From Pararhodobacter zhoushanensis (GTDB lineage Bacteria; Pseudomonadota; Alphaproteobacteria; Rhodobacterales; Rhodobacteraceae), in NCBI RefSeq assembly GCF_025949695.1, contig NZ_JAPDFL010000001.1, positions 767,001 to 831,000 on the forward strand: DNA of 64,000 bases. Reading direction: 5' to 3'. The first letter of the stretch is position 1, and each line of letters opens with the position of its first letter. This document shows, one piece after another, positions 26,814 through 34,743 of this stretch. The translations under genes were made by a program, and so were the position numbers. The notes beneath the pieces are model-generated. The model saw nothing but the letters and a program-made list of their open reading frames with translations, was not told the origin of the DNA and ran no database searches.

Positions 26814-27755
26814 TCAGAGCGCCAGACGTGCGCCGGTATGGCCGGTGGTGCTGTCGGGGGTGTTGTGGCTGCGCGAATGGGTCTGATACCGCTCGCAATA
26901 GCTGGCGTGGCACAGGTACGAACCGCCGCGAATCACCCGGCCCGGGCCTTGGGCCGGTCCCTGCGGATCGCGCGGTGGCAGGGCGGCGGCGTGCGGCAGG
27001 TCGCCGAACCAGCTGGCCGTCCAGTCCCAGACATTGCCGGTCATGTTGTGGATCCCGTAGCCATTGGGCGCGTAGTGATCGGCGGGGCAGGTGCCGGTAA
27101 AGCCATCATCGGCGGTGTTGGTGTGGGGGAAGTCCCCCTGCCAGATGTTGTGGCGATGGCCTGAGGCGGGAACGAGGTCATTGCCCCAGGGATAGCGCTT
27201 GCCCTTCAGCCCGCCGCGCGCGGCGAATTCCCATTCGGCCTCGGTCGGCAGGCGGGTGCCGGTGAATTCGGCCAGCGCCTGCGCGTCAAACCAGCTCAGA
27301 TGCACGGCGGGGTGGGTGGCGCGGTCGTGCCAGTCGCTGCCCGGCCCTTCGGGCGCGGCCCAGGTTGCCCCGGCGACGGCGCGCCACCACGGGGTTTGCA
27401 CCGGGAACTCGCGGTATCCGGCGGGGTCGGCGAGGAACAGGTGGAAGACGAAGGACCAGCCTTCGGTTTCCGCCGTGGTGCGGTAGCCGGACTCGGCAAC
27501 GAAGGCAGCAAAAAGCTCGTTGGTGACGCTGGTGCGCGCGATCGAGAAGGGCGAGAGCCAGACCCGGCGCGGTGGGCTGTCGCGGTCATCGGGGTAGCGG
27601 CCTCTGGCGGCGCCCATCTCGAAGAAGCCGCCCTTGAGCGGGACCAGCGTGGCGGCCACCAGCGCTTTGAGCTCATCCGAGGCACGCCGGGTCAGGGCCG
27701 GGGCGGCGGGGACAGTGCCCCTGCCCGATGGTGCGCAACAGCTTTTGCCTTGCAT
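26814..27755 (-). CDS. Formylglycine-generating enzyme (SUMF1/FGE family)
   Basis: 313 residues with the FGE-sulfatase fold: GGFFEMGAARGRYPDDRDSP at the start, LSWFDAQALAEFTGTRLPTE in the middle, and the C-terminal block RGGSYLCHASYCERYQTHSR. That block has both catalytic cysteines of true FGEs (C-x-x-x-x-C) and is followed by NTPDSTTGHTGARL. It should oxidise a cysteine in a C-x-P-x-R motif of a sulfatase to formylglycine with O2. No sulfatase is in this window. The start at 27755 (after GGAGGG) gives an N-terminus with CCAPS. It lies downstream of the curlin genes behind a hairpin, so co-regulation is doubtful. Confidence 0.9.
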   Translation of the reverse strand: MQGKSCCAPSGRGTVPAAPALTRRASDELKALVAATLVPLKGGFFEMGAARGRYPDDRDSPPRRVWLSPFSIARTSVTNELFAAFVAESGYRTTAETEGWSFVFHLFLADPAGYREFPVQTPWWRAVAGATWAAPEGPGSDWHDRATHPAVHLSWFDAQALAEFTGTRLPTEAEWEFAARGGLKGKRYPWGNDLVPASGHRHNIWQGDFPHTNTADDGFTGTCPADHYAPNGYGIHNMTGNVWDWTASWFGDLPHAAALPPRDPQGPAQGPGRVIRGGSYLCHASYCERYQTHSRSHNTPDSTTGHTGARLAL

Positions 27756-27804
27756 GGCTCCCTCCGTTTTCCCCGACATGCACCGGGGACGCGCCAAAGG
27801 CAAC

Positions 27805-27826
27805 GGGCGGCCCCGAAGGACCGCCC
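27805..27826 (-). terminator. Hairpin terminator after the curlin gene
   Basis: On the minus strand GGGCGGTCC-TTCG-GGGCCGCCC, a 9-bp stem (one G-T pair) with a UUCG tetraloop, 29 bases after the curlin stop. No T-run follows; likely a stable 3' end or a weak terminator before the FGE gene. Confidence 0.6.
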
Positions 27827-27854
27827 GCGCCACCCGGCCGGGAGGGGGTTGCGA

Positions 27855-28262
27855 TTACCAGCCGAATTGGAGTGTCAGGCCGGTTTGTCCGCCGTTCTGG
27901 GCGACGGCGGCGTTGGTGTTCTGGCCGAACTGGAAGAGGCCGTAGGCGTTGTTGCCGCCCTGTTGCGAGATCGTGCCGGTGTGGCCTGCGCCTTCCTGAT
28001 GGATGATCGCCTGATCGGTGGCGCCTTGGGCGATGCCGGCGGCGTTGTTGACGCCGTGCTGGGTGACATGGCCGTTGGCGCGGACGTCGCGGTGCAGGGC
28101 ATAGGCGGCGAGGCCGAGGCGCAAGAGGTTGGCTTCCTGCTGGTTCGAGGGGGCGACGTTGATCGAGAGCGAGCCCGAGGCCTCGGCCGGGGTGGCGATG
28201 GGCAGGGTGGCCGAGGTGGCGAGGGCGGCTGCGAGGGCGAGTTTGGGGAGGAAAGCGGTCAT
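27855..28262 (-). CDS. Curlin-repeat protein (CsgA/CsgB-like, minor)
   Basis: 135 residues with a signal peptide (LALAAALATSATLPIATPAEA). The C-terminal half holds imperfect curlin repeats of the form x6-Q-x-G-x2-N-x: HVTQHGVNNAAGIAQGA, TISQQGGNNAYGLFQFGQNT and AAVAQNGGQTGLTLQFGW. These Gln/Asn-rich strands stack into the beta-solenoid of secreted curli amyloid. With only about three repeats and a long non-repeat lead it is more CsgB-like (nucleator), but that is inference. It is 151 bases downstream of the CsgH-like gene. Confidence 0.8.
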   Translation of the reverse strand: MTAFLPKLALAAALATSATLPIATPAEASGSLSINVAPSNQQEANLLRLGLAAYALHRDVRANGHVTQHGVNNAAGIAQGATDQAIIHQEGAGHTGTISQQGGNNAYGLFQFGQNTNAAVAQNGGQTGLTLQFGW

Positions 28263-28413
28263 GGCGGGGTTCCTTGGCAGAGGAGGGGTGAAAATTGGGG
28301 GCGAGGAAAGTCTGAGGGGTGAAAAGCGGTCGATGAAACGTCAGGGGTCGTCAAAATCCGGTGGCTGGGCGCGGGCCAAAGGGTCCGGGGGTCGCCCGGC
28401 CACCGGTGCCGCG

Positions 28414-28812
28414 TCAGAGGCTGGGATCGGCGCAGGTGAGCCGGCGGCCGTTGACGCGGATTTCGAGATCGACGCTGTGGCTGGCGGGGGAGCCGGTCAG
28501 CTCGGTCTCGCCCAGCGGGGTGCGGACATGGGCCGGGGCGGTGAAATCGCCCGACTGGCGGATGGTGGCGCGGCCGCCGGATGAGCGGCTGGTGATCGCC
28601 ATCTCGTAGGTGCCGCTGATCGGGGTCGGCGAGAGCACGGTGCCGCCGATCTGGGTGCCGCCGGGCAAGGCGCTGAGCGCGATCTCGCAGCGCAGCGGGC
28701 CATTGGCGGTATCCGCGGTGGCCGAAGCCGAGGAACAGGCGGCGGCAAAGCCGGCGAGGCTCAGGCCCAGGAAAATGGCGGGGCCACGGTGGCTGGTGCT
28801 GAAAGGGCGCAT
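28414..28812 (-). CDS. CsgH-like curli assembly/inhibitor protein
   Basis: 132 residues: an N-terminal signal (FLGLSLAGFAAACSSASA, with a possible but non-canonical lipobox Cys) and then a compact beta-rich domain. The blocks ISGTYEMAITSRSSGGRA and TIRQSGDF match my memory of CsgH, the periplasmic curlin chaperone/inhibitor described in alphaproteobacteria. Position between two curlin genes strongly supports this. CsgH would hold curlin subunits unpolymerised before CsgG export. Confidence 0.7.
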   Translation of the reverse strand: MRPFSTSHRGPAIFLGLSLAGFAAACSSASATADTANGPLRCEIALSALPGGTQIGGTVLSPTPISGTYEMAITSRSSGGRATIRQSGDFTAPAHVRTPLGETELTGSPASHSVDLEIRVNGRRLTCADPSL

Positions 28813-28871
28813 GGGAAACTCCTGTGGCGAAAAGGCGGGATGCGGGGGCGCGCTGCCCCCCGCGAGAGAGG

Positions 28872-29306
28872 TCAGTACTGAACGATGGCGGCGACGTTGT
28901 TCGAGCCGTGCTGCTGCACCGAGGTCGAATGGCCGTTGCCGATCTGCACGACGGCGGCGACGTTGCGGTTGCCGTACTGGCCGACGGTGGCGTCGTTGTT
29001 GTTGCCCATCTGGCTGACGCCGACGACGTTGCGGCGGCCATACTGGTCGGTGTCGACCGAGTTGTAATAGCCGGTCTGGCCGACAGCGGCCTCGTTGCGG
29101 CGGCCGTCCTGGGTGTTGATCGACAGGTTGGCGCCGCCGTTCTGGATCACGGTCAGGCGCTGGCCACGGCCACCCTGGCCGCCACCGATCTGGTTGTTCC
29201 AGCCGTATTGCTCGACATGGACGCGGCTGCCGGTGGCAAGGGCGGGGGCTGCGGTGGCGGCGATGACGGCGATCAGGGCGACGGTTTTAAAGGTCTTGGC
29301 GAACAT
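28872..29306 (-). CDS. Curlin-repeat protein (CsgA-like, major)
   Basis: 144 residues with a signal peptide (TVALIAVIAATAAPALA). About five curlin repeats follow: RVHVEQYGWNNQI, LTVIQNGGANLSI, AAVGQTGYYNSVDTDQYGRR, VSQMGNNNDATVGQYGNRN and VQIGNGHSTSVQQHGSNN. Regular Q-x-G-x-x-N spacing predicts an amyloid subunit for extracellular fibres. The start at 29306 (MFAKTFK) is placed before the signal; the longer frame runs into the upstream regulatory region. First gene of the cluster; the promoter is in the 460-base gap upstream. Confidence 0.85.
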   Translation of the reverse strand: MFAKTFKTVALIAVIAATAAPALATGSRVHVEQYGWNNQIGGGQGGRGQRLTVIQNGGANLSINTQDGRRNEAAVGQTGYYNSVDTDQYGRRNVVGVSQMGNNNDATVGQYGNRNVAAVVQIGNGHSTSVQQHGSNNVAAIVQY

Positions 29307-29479
29307 GATGGGGGTCTCCGGTAATCTGTGGCGCTTGGCCGGTTGAATGGGTGTCTGGTGTGGTCGTTCGTCTGAGTGGTCCCGGGGGGCGCTGGCCGCT
29401 GTGGGCCGGTGGTGCGCTTCCGATGAACCCAACATGGGGCGGATCGGGGCGGTCAGACAAAATCACCGGGCTGAGGGGC

Positions 29480-29506
29480 GATAACCGGGGGGTGTTATCG
29501 GATAAC
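29480..29506. promoter_or_regulatory. Candidate operator with GATAAC half-sites
   Basis: GATAAC at 29480-29485 is followed by the perfect palindrome GTTATC-G-GATAAC at 29494-29506. GTTATCGGAT recurs at 29658-29667. All lie upstream of the major curlin gene. The regulator is unknown. Confidence 0.42.
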
Positions 29507-29722
29507 AACGCGGGGTTTTGCGGTTAGCACATTGGAAACGTGTGATTCTTCAGGCGGAGGCTTTGAGCGCGCTTTGACGCCTGTCGCGCAAGAATCGGTT
29601 GCCCCCGGTCGCCAAGCGCCGGAAATCTCGCCAGATCATCCGCCAGAAACGGCGGTGGTTATCGGATTGCAGAGGGGAGGCGCGGCCAAATGCGCCGCGC
29701 CGCCGAATCACCCGCAACCGCC

Positions 29723-29744
29723 GGTGCGCTGAAGCGCACCCTAC
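29723..29744 (-). repeat. REP-like palindrome (GTAG head)
   Basis: On the minus strand GTAG followed by GGTGCGCTTCAGCGCACC. Same sequence as both copies at 33700-33753. It is 22 bases from the IclR gene stop. Confidence 0.7.
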
Positions 29745-29765
29745 CCCAGCGACAGGCCGCCCAGC

Positions 29766-30545
29766 TTAGCGGGTGCCGTCGCCCATCTTGACGGCGATGG
29801 AGCTGGCAGCGTCGCGCAGGCGCGACAGATGGAGGCGCGCGAAGTCTTCTTCGCTCATCGCGGTGCCGATCCAGACGACGTTGATCGCCGCGATCGGTTC
29901 GCCGAAGACCATCACCGGCACGGCCATCGCCATCACCTTGGCCTCGCTGGGGGCGGTGACGAAATAGCCGTATTGGCGGGTTGCATAGCCGCGCGCGCGG
30001 GTCTCGTCGATCAGGGCCTGAACGGCGGCGCGGTCGCGGGCCATGCTCTCGGGGCGGGCGCTGTTGTGCGACAGTTCTGCCAGGATCTCGTCCAGCCGGG
30101 CAGGGCTGCTCCAGGCCAGAATCGCGCGGCCCATCGCCGAGGGCAGCACATGGATATGCCGGGCGACAACGTCGCGGTTGACGACAAAGGGCGACAGGCG
30201 GCGCGAGCTTTCCAGCACGCGGATGCCGCCCTTGTCATAGATGCCCACGTCGGAGGGCCAGGCGATCTTGCCGCAGAGTTCGTCCAGCACCGGGGCGACG
30301 GTATCGGCCAGAATATCGCTGCGCGGGTCGCCGCCGTTGAAGCGGCTGAGGCTGGCCTGCCAATGTCCGTCGGTCCGCCGCCGCCGGGCAAAGCCGCCGG
30401 TGCGCAGGGTCTCGAGCATGCGCAGCAGGGTGGATTTCGGCAACTCGGTGCGCTGAGCAAGATCGGTCAGCGAATAGGCCCCGCCGCCTTCGAGGATGCC
30501 CAGCACCCTGAGTCCGCGCCCGAGCGATTCGATCTGCTTGACCAT
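29766..30545 (-). CDS. IclR-family transcriptional regulator
   Basis: 259 residues. An N-terminal winged helix-turn-helix (LTDLAQRTELPKSTLLRMLETL, about 25-50) is followed by the IclR effector domain from about residue 80, with HVLPSAMGRAILAW and ARGYATRQYGYFVTAPSEAKVMA. The start at 30545 follows GGAGGAG; an ATG ten codons upstream lacks a ribosome site. It diverges from the TRAP permease gene with a 104-base gap, so it most probably regulates that uptake system. Confidence 0.9.
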   Translation of the reverse strand: MVKQIESLGRGLRVLGILEGGGAYSLTDLAQRTELPKSTLLRMLETLRTGGFARRRRTDGHWQASLSRFNGGDPRSDILADTVAPVLDELCGKIAWPSDVGIYDKGGIRVLESSRRLSPFVVNRDVVARHIHVLPSAMGRAILAWSSPARLDEILAELSHNSARPESMARDRAAVQALIDETRARGYATRQYGYFVTAPSEAKVMAMAVPVMVFGEPIAAINVVWIGTAMSEEDFARLHLSRLRDAASSIAVKMGDGTR

Positions 30546-30649
30546 GCGCGCTGCTCCTCCGACCCGCTGTGCCACAGTGTGAAACTTGCCACGAAACGAG
30601 TTGGGGCGCGAGGGGGGCTGTGCCTATGATCAGGGCAGGAGGAGTTTCC

Positions 30650-32548
30650 ATGTCAGACACCACGGCGCGCAGGCCGCTGCGCACGGTCGTGATCGCCGTT
30701 CAGGCGGTGGGGGCCATTGTTTTGGCGCTTATCGGCATCTGGGTTGCGGGATTCGGCAGTTTCAACGAGACGCTGTTGCGCGTCGGAACCTATGCGTTGG
30801 CGGCAGCCATCGCGACCGTAACGGTGGCCGCCGTCCGGTTTGACGGCCCGAAATGGGGCCGTTGGCTGTGGGCGCTGGATATTGCCCTGCTCGCCGGTCT
30901 GGCGCTGTCGGTCACGCGTTATTTCGAGATCGGCACAGCGCTGGAAACCGGTCTGTATTTCTTTTCCAAGCAAGATATCTGGGTGGGCGTCATTGGCCTG
31001 ATCGTGTTGCTTGAGGCGACGCGCCGGGCCTTTGGCTTGCCGCTGGTTATCGTGTGTCTGCTGACGCTGGGCTATGCGCTGTATGGCGACAGCCTGCCGT
31101 GGATTTTCCGCCATGGCGGTTACTCGTTGCAGCAGGTGATGCAGGTCGTCTGGTATTCGTTCGACGGGGTGTTCGGCGGGCCGCTGTCGGTCGTGGTGAC
31201 GCTGATTCTGGTCTATATCGTCTTTGGTGCCCTGCTGGAGGGCATCGGTGCCGGGCCGGTTTTGCTGAAATTCGCCTTTGCCGCCACCGGGCGATTCCGC
31301 GGTGGCCCGGCGCATGCGGCGATTGCCGCCAGTGGCGTCTTTGGCACCATGTCCGGGTCGGTCAGCGGCAACGTGGTGGGCACCGGGGTGATGACCATTC
31401 CGATGATCATCCGCCGGGGCTTTCCGCCGCGCTATGCGGGCGGGGTTGAGGCGGCGGCCAGTGCAGGCGGGCAGTTCATGCCGCCGATCATGGGGGCTGT
31501 GGCCTTCATCATGTCGGATGTGACGGGGATTCCCTATCTGACCATCTGTATCGCGGCGTTGTTGCCCGCGCTGTTCTATTACGTCTCGCTCTTCGTGGCC
31601 GTGCATCTGGAAGCCGTGCGCCGGGGGATCGAGCCCTTGCCGAAATCCGAAATCCCCAGGATCGAGCGGAGCGACTGGTGGATGGCCTTGTGCTTTGTCA
31701 TCCCGCTGGCGGTGATGGTGACGGTACTGTTGTCCGGGCGGTCTGCCGCGATGGCCGGGTTTCTGGCCGTGCCGATTGCTGTGGTGCTGGGCTTTATCCT
31801 GAACCCCGAGCTGCGCCGCAAGCCGATGATGCTGCTCGAGGCGTTGCGGCAAGGGGGTCAGGCGTCGGCGCAGATCCTCGTTGCGGTGGCGTCCATCGGC
31901 ATCGTGATCGGTGTGATGAACATGACCGGGCTGGGCCTGCGCTTTGCCGGTGTGATCCGGGTCATCGCGGGGGATTCGCTGTTTCTGGCGCTGGTGATGA
32001 TGATGCTGGGATCGCTGGTGCTGGGCATGGGGATGCCGACGGTGCCAGCCTATCTGATCGTCATTCTGGTGATGGGGCCGGCGATCGAGCACATGGGCGT
32101 GCCGATGCTGATCGCCCACCTGTTCGTGGTCTATTACGGTGTGCTCAGCGCGATCACACCACCGGTGGCGATTGCCGCTTTTGCGGCGGCACCCATCGCA
32201 CGGGCCAATCCCGTGCTGATCGGGATCGACGCCTGCCGCGTGGCGCTGATCGGCTTCGTGATCCCCTTCGCGCTGGTCTACAACCCGTCGCTGTCGCTGG
32301 TCATCGGCTTTGACTGGGTGAGCTTTGGCTGGATCTGCCTGCGGCTGTCGCTGGCGATCTGGATGTTCTCGACCGGGTTCACCGGCGTGTCCTCGGCCCG
32401 GCTGGGCATGGCGCAACGCGCGCTGCGGCTGGCGCTGGGGTTCAGCATGCTGGTGCCCGATATCTGGGTCGAGCTGGGGGCGACGGCGCTGACGCTGGCG
32501 CTGGTGGCACACGATACGATCCGCCGCGAAAGACCCGTGGCGGCCTGA
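30650..32548 (+). CDS. TRAP transporter permease, fused 4TM/12TM (DctQ-DctM fusion)
   Basis: 632-residue integral membrane protein of the fused TRAP class that works with TAXI binding proteins. The N-terminal quarter holds four helices (small subunit). The remainder is the large subunit with SGVFGTMSGSVSGNVVGTG, AAASAGGQFMPPIMGAVAF and MGMPTVPAYLIVILVMGP, the most conserved DctM motifs. The start at 30650 follows AGGAGGAG. Transport is a sodium- or proton-driven symport of a carboxylate-like solute, unknown here. It is followed by its binding protein after 44 bases. Confidence 0.92.
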   Translation: MSDTTARRPLRTVVIAVQAVGAIVLALIGIWVAGFGSFNETLLRVGTYALAAAIATVTVAAVRFDGPKWGRWLWALDIALLAGLALSVTRYFEIGTALETGLYFFSKQDIWVGVIGLIVLLEATRRAFGLPLVIVCLLTLGYALYGDSLPWIFRHGGYSLQQVMQVVWYSFDGVFGGPLSVVVTLILVYIVFGALLEGIGAGPVLLKFAFAATGRFRGGPAHAAIAASGVFGTMSGSVSGNVVGTGVMTIPMIIRRGFPPRYAGGVEAAASAGGQFMPPIMGAVAFIMSDVTGIPYLTICIAALLPALFYYVSLFVAVHLEAVRRGIEPLPKSEIPRIERSDWWMALCFVIPLAVMVTVLLSGRSAAMAGFLAVPIAVVLGFILNPELRRKPMMLLEALRQGGQASAQILVAVASIGIVIGVMNMTGLGLRFAGVIRVIAGDSLFLALVMMMLGSLVLGMGMPTVPAYLIVILVMGPAIEHMGVPMLIAHLFVVYYGVLSAITPPVAIAAFAAAPIARANPVLIGIDACRVALIGFVIPFALVYNPSLSLVIGFDWVSFGWICLRLSLAIWMFSTGFTGVSSARLGMAQRALRLALGFSMLVPDIWVELGATALTLALVAHDTIRRERPVAA

Positions 32549-32592
32549 CGGAGAAAGCGGGCGGGAGGCCCGCGCAACTGGGAGAACTGACG

Positions 32593-33609
32593 ATGAAACT
32601 GAGACACACGATTGCCGGTTTCGCGCTGGGGCTGGCTGCCCTTGCCGGACCCGCTCAGGCGCAGGAATATTTCCGTCTGGCAACGCTTGGCCCCGGCTCG
32701 TCGCCCTATCTGGTGATGAGCACCTTCGCGCAGATCGTCAACGATGCGCTGCCGGATGTCGAGGTTCAGGTCAATGCCACGGGTGCCGCGACCCAGCACG
32801 CGCTGGAAGCAGGCGCGGGGCAGCTCGACTTCTTCATGTGGTCGGCCAGCGTGCACCAGCTGATGATCGGTGGTCAGGCGATGTACGCCAACATCCCGCA
32901 GGCGGCCGAGCTGTCGACGCATCTGCGCGCCGTGCTGGCTTTCCCGCTGGGGCCGTATCACATCACCACCTACGCGGATTCCGGCATCGAGTCGCTGGAT
33001 GATCTGCGCGGGCATTCCGTCTTCCTCGGCCCGCCGGGCGGCGGCGCAACGGCGATCATGCAGCGCACCGTCGAGGCGGCGACCGGGCTGGTCGCGGGCA
33101 CCGACTATGATCAGGTGCAGCTGGGGTGGGACGCCGCCGCGCAGGCGTTTCAGGACGGGCGGATCGACGTTTACATCAACTCGACGCTGGCCCCCTCGCC
33201 GGTGATCCAGCAGATGGCGCTGACCCGCGACATCCGCTTTCTGGGCCTGACGGCTGAACAACTGGCGATGCCGGGGGTGCAGGCGATCATGAACCGTCCG
33301 GGCGGTGTGCTGGTCGAGATCCCGGCGGGGATCTATGGCGACGGGCAGGTCAACACCGAAGCGGTGACGGTCCCCGGTTCGATCGTCGGCATCGGCGCAG
33401 GCGAGCATGTCGATGCGGAGGCGGTTTATGCGATGACCAAGGCCTTCTGGGAAGGGGTCGAGGGCATGGGTTCCTCGGCACCGTGGCTGCGCGCGATCCA
33501 GCTGGACCATGCGCTGGACGCGCTGAACCTGCCGCTGCATCCGGGCGCGCTGCGCTATTACGAAGAGATCGGGATGGACATCCCCGACGCGCTGCGCCCG
33601 CCGATGTAA
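32593..33609 (+). CDS. TAXI-family TRAP transporter solute-binding protein
   Basis: 338 residues, periplasmic. The signal peptide spans about 1-23 (FALGLAALAGPAQAQ). TAXI features include YFRLATLGPGSSPYLVMSTF at the mature N-terminus, EVQVNATGAATQHALEAGAGQLDF, and LRGHSVFLGPPGGGATA, where the family contacts ligand. It delivers substrate to the fused permease encoded just upstream. A strong terminator ends the unit. Confidence 0.9.
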   Translation: MKLRHTIAGFALGLAALAGPAQAQEYFRLATLGPGSSPYLVMSTFAQIVNDALPDVEVQVNATGAATQHALEAGAGQLDFFMWSASVHQLMIGGQAMYANIPQAAELSTHLRAVLAFPLGPYHITTYADSGIESLDDLRGHSVFLGPPGGGATAIMQRTVEAATGLVAGTDYDQVQLGWDAAAQAFQDGRIDVYINSTLAPSPVIQQMALTRDIRFLGLTAEQLAMPGVQAIMNRPGGVLVEIPAGIYGDGQVNTEAVTVPGSIVGIGAGEHVDAEAVYAMTKAFWEGVEGMGSSAPWLRAIQLDHALDALNLPLHPGALRYYEEIGMDIPDALRPPM

Positions 33610-33634
33610 GCGAGCCGGGTTGAAGGCGATAGGA

Positions 33635-33660
33635 CGGGGGCGGGCGACTGCCCCCGTTTT
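33635..33660 (+). terminator. Intrinsic terminator after the TAXI gene
   Basis: GGGGGC/GCCCCC arms with loop GGGCGACT and a following GTTTT run, 26 bases after the TAXI stop. Confidence 0.75.
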
Positions 33661-33699
33661 GCTTGGCCCCGTTTTGCGTGTCCCATTTTGCGTGACAGC

Positions 33700-33753
33700 G
33701 GTGCGCTGAAGCGCACCCTACCCCAAGCCGTGTAGGGTGCGCTTCAGCGCACC
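33700..33753. repeat. Inverted REP-like doublet overlapping the tetR 3' end
   Basis: Two copies of GTAG plus GGTGCGCTTCAGCGCACC in opposite orientation: 33700-33721 (minus) and 33732-33753 (plus), ten bases apart. The stop codon of the TetR gene (33744-33746) lies inside the second copy. Confidence 0.8.
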
Positions 33754-34352
33754 GATCCGGGCACCAGTCCGAGATAGCCGTTGGCGGCGCGCGTCATCCG
33801 CGCGGCCAGCGCCACGGTGTCGCTGTCGCCCGCCATCACCGCCGCATCGGCCCAGCCGTTCACCATCGCCGCCAGATCGAACGCCGCTTGTCGCGGGTCC
33901 GCGACGCCGCGTTGCGCCAGCACTTTCACCACCAGCGCGTCGATCTGCGCCTTGAGCGCGGCGGTTTCCGCATCCAGCGCCAGTGTCTTTTCCGCCGCCT
34001 CCAGCCGCTGCGCCAGCAAAGGGCGGTGCGCGTGGTGCTTGAGCGAGGCCGCGATCAGCAGCGGCACCGTGGCGCGCAGGTCCAGCCCCTCGGCCAGCAG
34101 CGCTGCCGCGTTCAGATCCGCCAGCAACGCGGCGCGCTGGGCGCGGACCAGTTCGGCAAGGATCGCCTGTTTGTCGGGGTAGTACTGGTACAGCGAGCCG
34201 ATAGAGACGCCCGCCCGCTCGGCGATGCGATTCGTGGTCAGGGACTCGGGCCCCGCGCTTTCCAGAATGCGAGCCGTGGCTTCAAGGATCGCGGCGCAGG
34301 TGGCTTGCGCGCGGTGTTGGCGAGGGGATTTTCGCGGGGTTGGGGCGGTCAT
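33744..34352 (-). CDS. TetR/AcrR-family transcriptional regulator
   Basis: 202 residues. The N-terminal TetR helix-turn-helix is AILEATARILESAGPESL, then NRIAERAGVSIGSLYQYYPDKQAIL (about residues 20-65). The variable C-terminal ligand domain resembles the TetR group with AAFDLAAMVNGWADA. It diverges from the darcynin-SDR pair with a 67-base gap and likely represses it. The last residues (about eight codons including VPGSVR) are encoded by a REP-like palindrome, so the C-terminus seems to have been replaced or extended by the repeat. Confidence 0.9.
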   Translation of the reverse strand: MTAPTPRKSPRQHRAQATCAAILEATARILESAGPESLTTNRIAERAGVSIGSLYQYYPDKQAILAELVRAQRAALLADLNAAALLAEGLDLRATVPLLIAASLKHHAHRPLLAQRLEAAEKTLALDAETAALKAQIDALVVKVLAQRGVADPRQAAFDLAAMVNGWADAAVMAGDSDTVALAARMTRAANGYLGLVPGSVR

Positions 34353-34419
34353 GGGATGCGAGTTGGAAAGCTGAAAGATTGCTCACATTCTGCCTTTCAT
34401 CCGATGAGAGGACAAGCTG

Positions 34420-34743
34420 ATGACCCTGACGTTCTTCCTTCTGCTCCGCGCCCGTCCCGAATGGCTGGCCCTTCCCCGCGATCAGCGCAATGCGCTGGGG
34501 GCCGAGGTGCTGGCGGCAACTGGCCTCGCCGGGCTTGGCCCGGTGCGGTTCTTCGATGCCGAGGCGTTCGGCACCCAGTGCTCGGATGTCTTGATGGTCG
34601 AGACCGCCGATCTGCCCGGCTGGTCCCGCGCCATCGACCGGCTGCGCGATTCGGCGCTGCTCAGCGTGCCCTATTTCGAGCTGGTCGCGATCGTGCCCGC
34701 CCTTGAAGACGGTTTTCGCCGCTATGCCCCCGAGGCCGCGTGA
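34420..34743 (+). CDS. Darcynin-family protein
   Basis: 107 residues, opening MTLTFFLLLRARPEWLALPR, which matches the small darcynin family (unknown function; ferredoxin-like alpha-beta fold expected). It ends VAIVPALEDGFRRYAPEAA. Its stop overlaps the SDR start (TGATG), so the two are translationally coupled. Divergent from tetR. Confidence 0.75.
   Translation: MTLTFFLLLRARPEWLALPRDQRNALGAEVLAATGLAGLGPVRFFDAEAFGTQCSDVLMVETADLPGWSRAIDRLRDSALLSVPYFELVAIVPALEDGFRRYAPEAA

Larger units (their letters stand above)
29307..29765. other. Long regulatory/intergenic region upstream of the curlin genes
   Basis: 459 bases with no convincing gene. It holds the GATAAC-type sites at 29480-29506, a second GTTATCGGAT at 29658-29667 and a REP-like palindrome at 29723-29744. 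The length fits a promoter with several regulators, as is usual for biofilm genes. Confidence 0.6.

Noticed and set aside
29532..29732. Small open frame in the curlin upstream region
   Set aside because: Runs into a REP-like palindrome and has no recognisable features.
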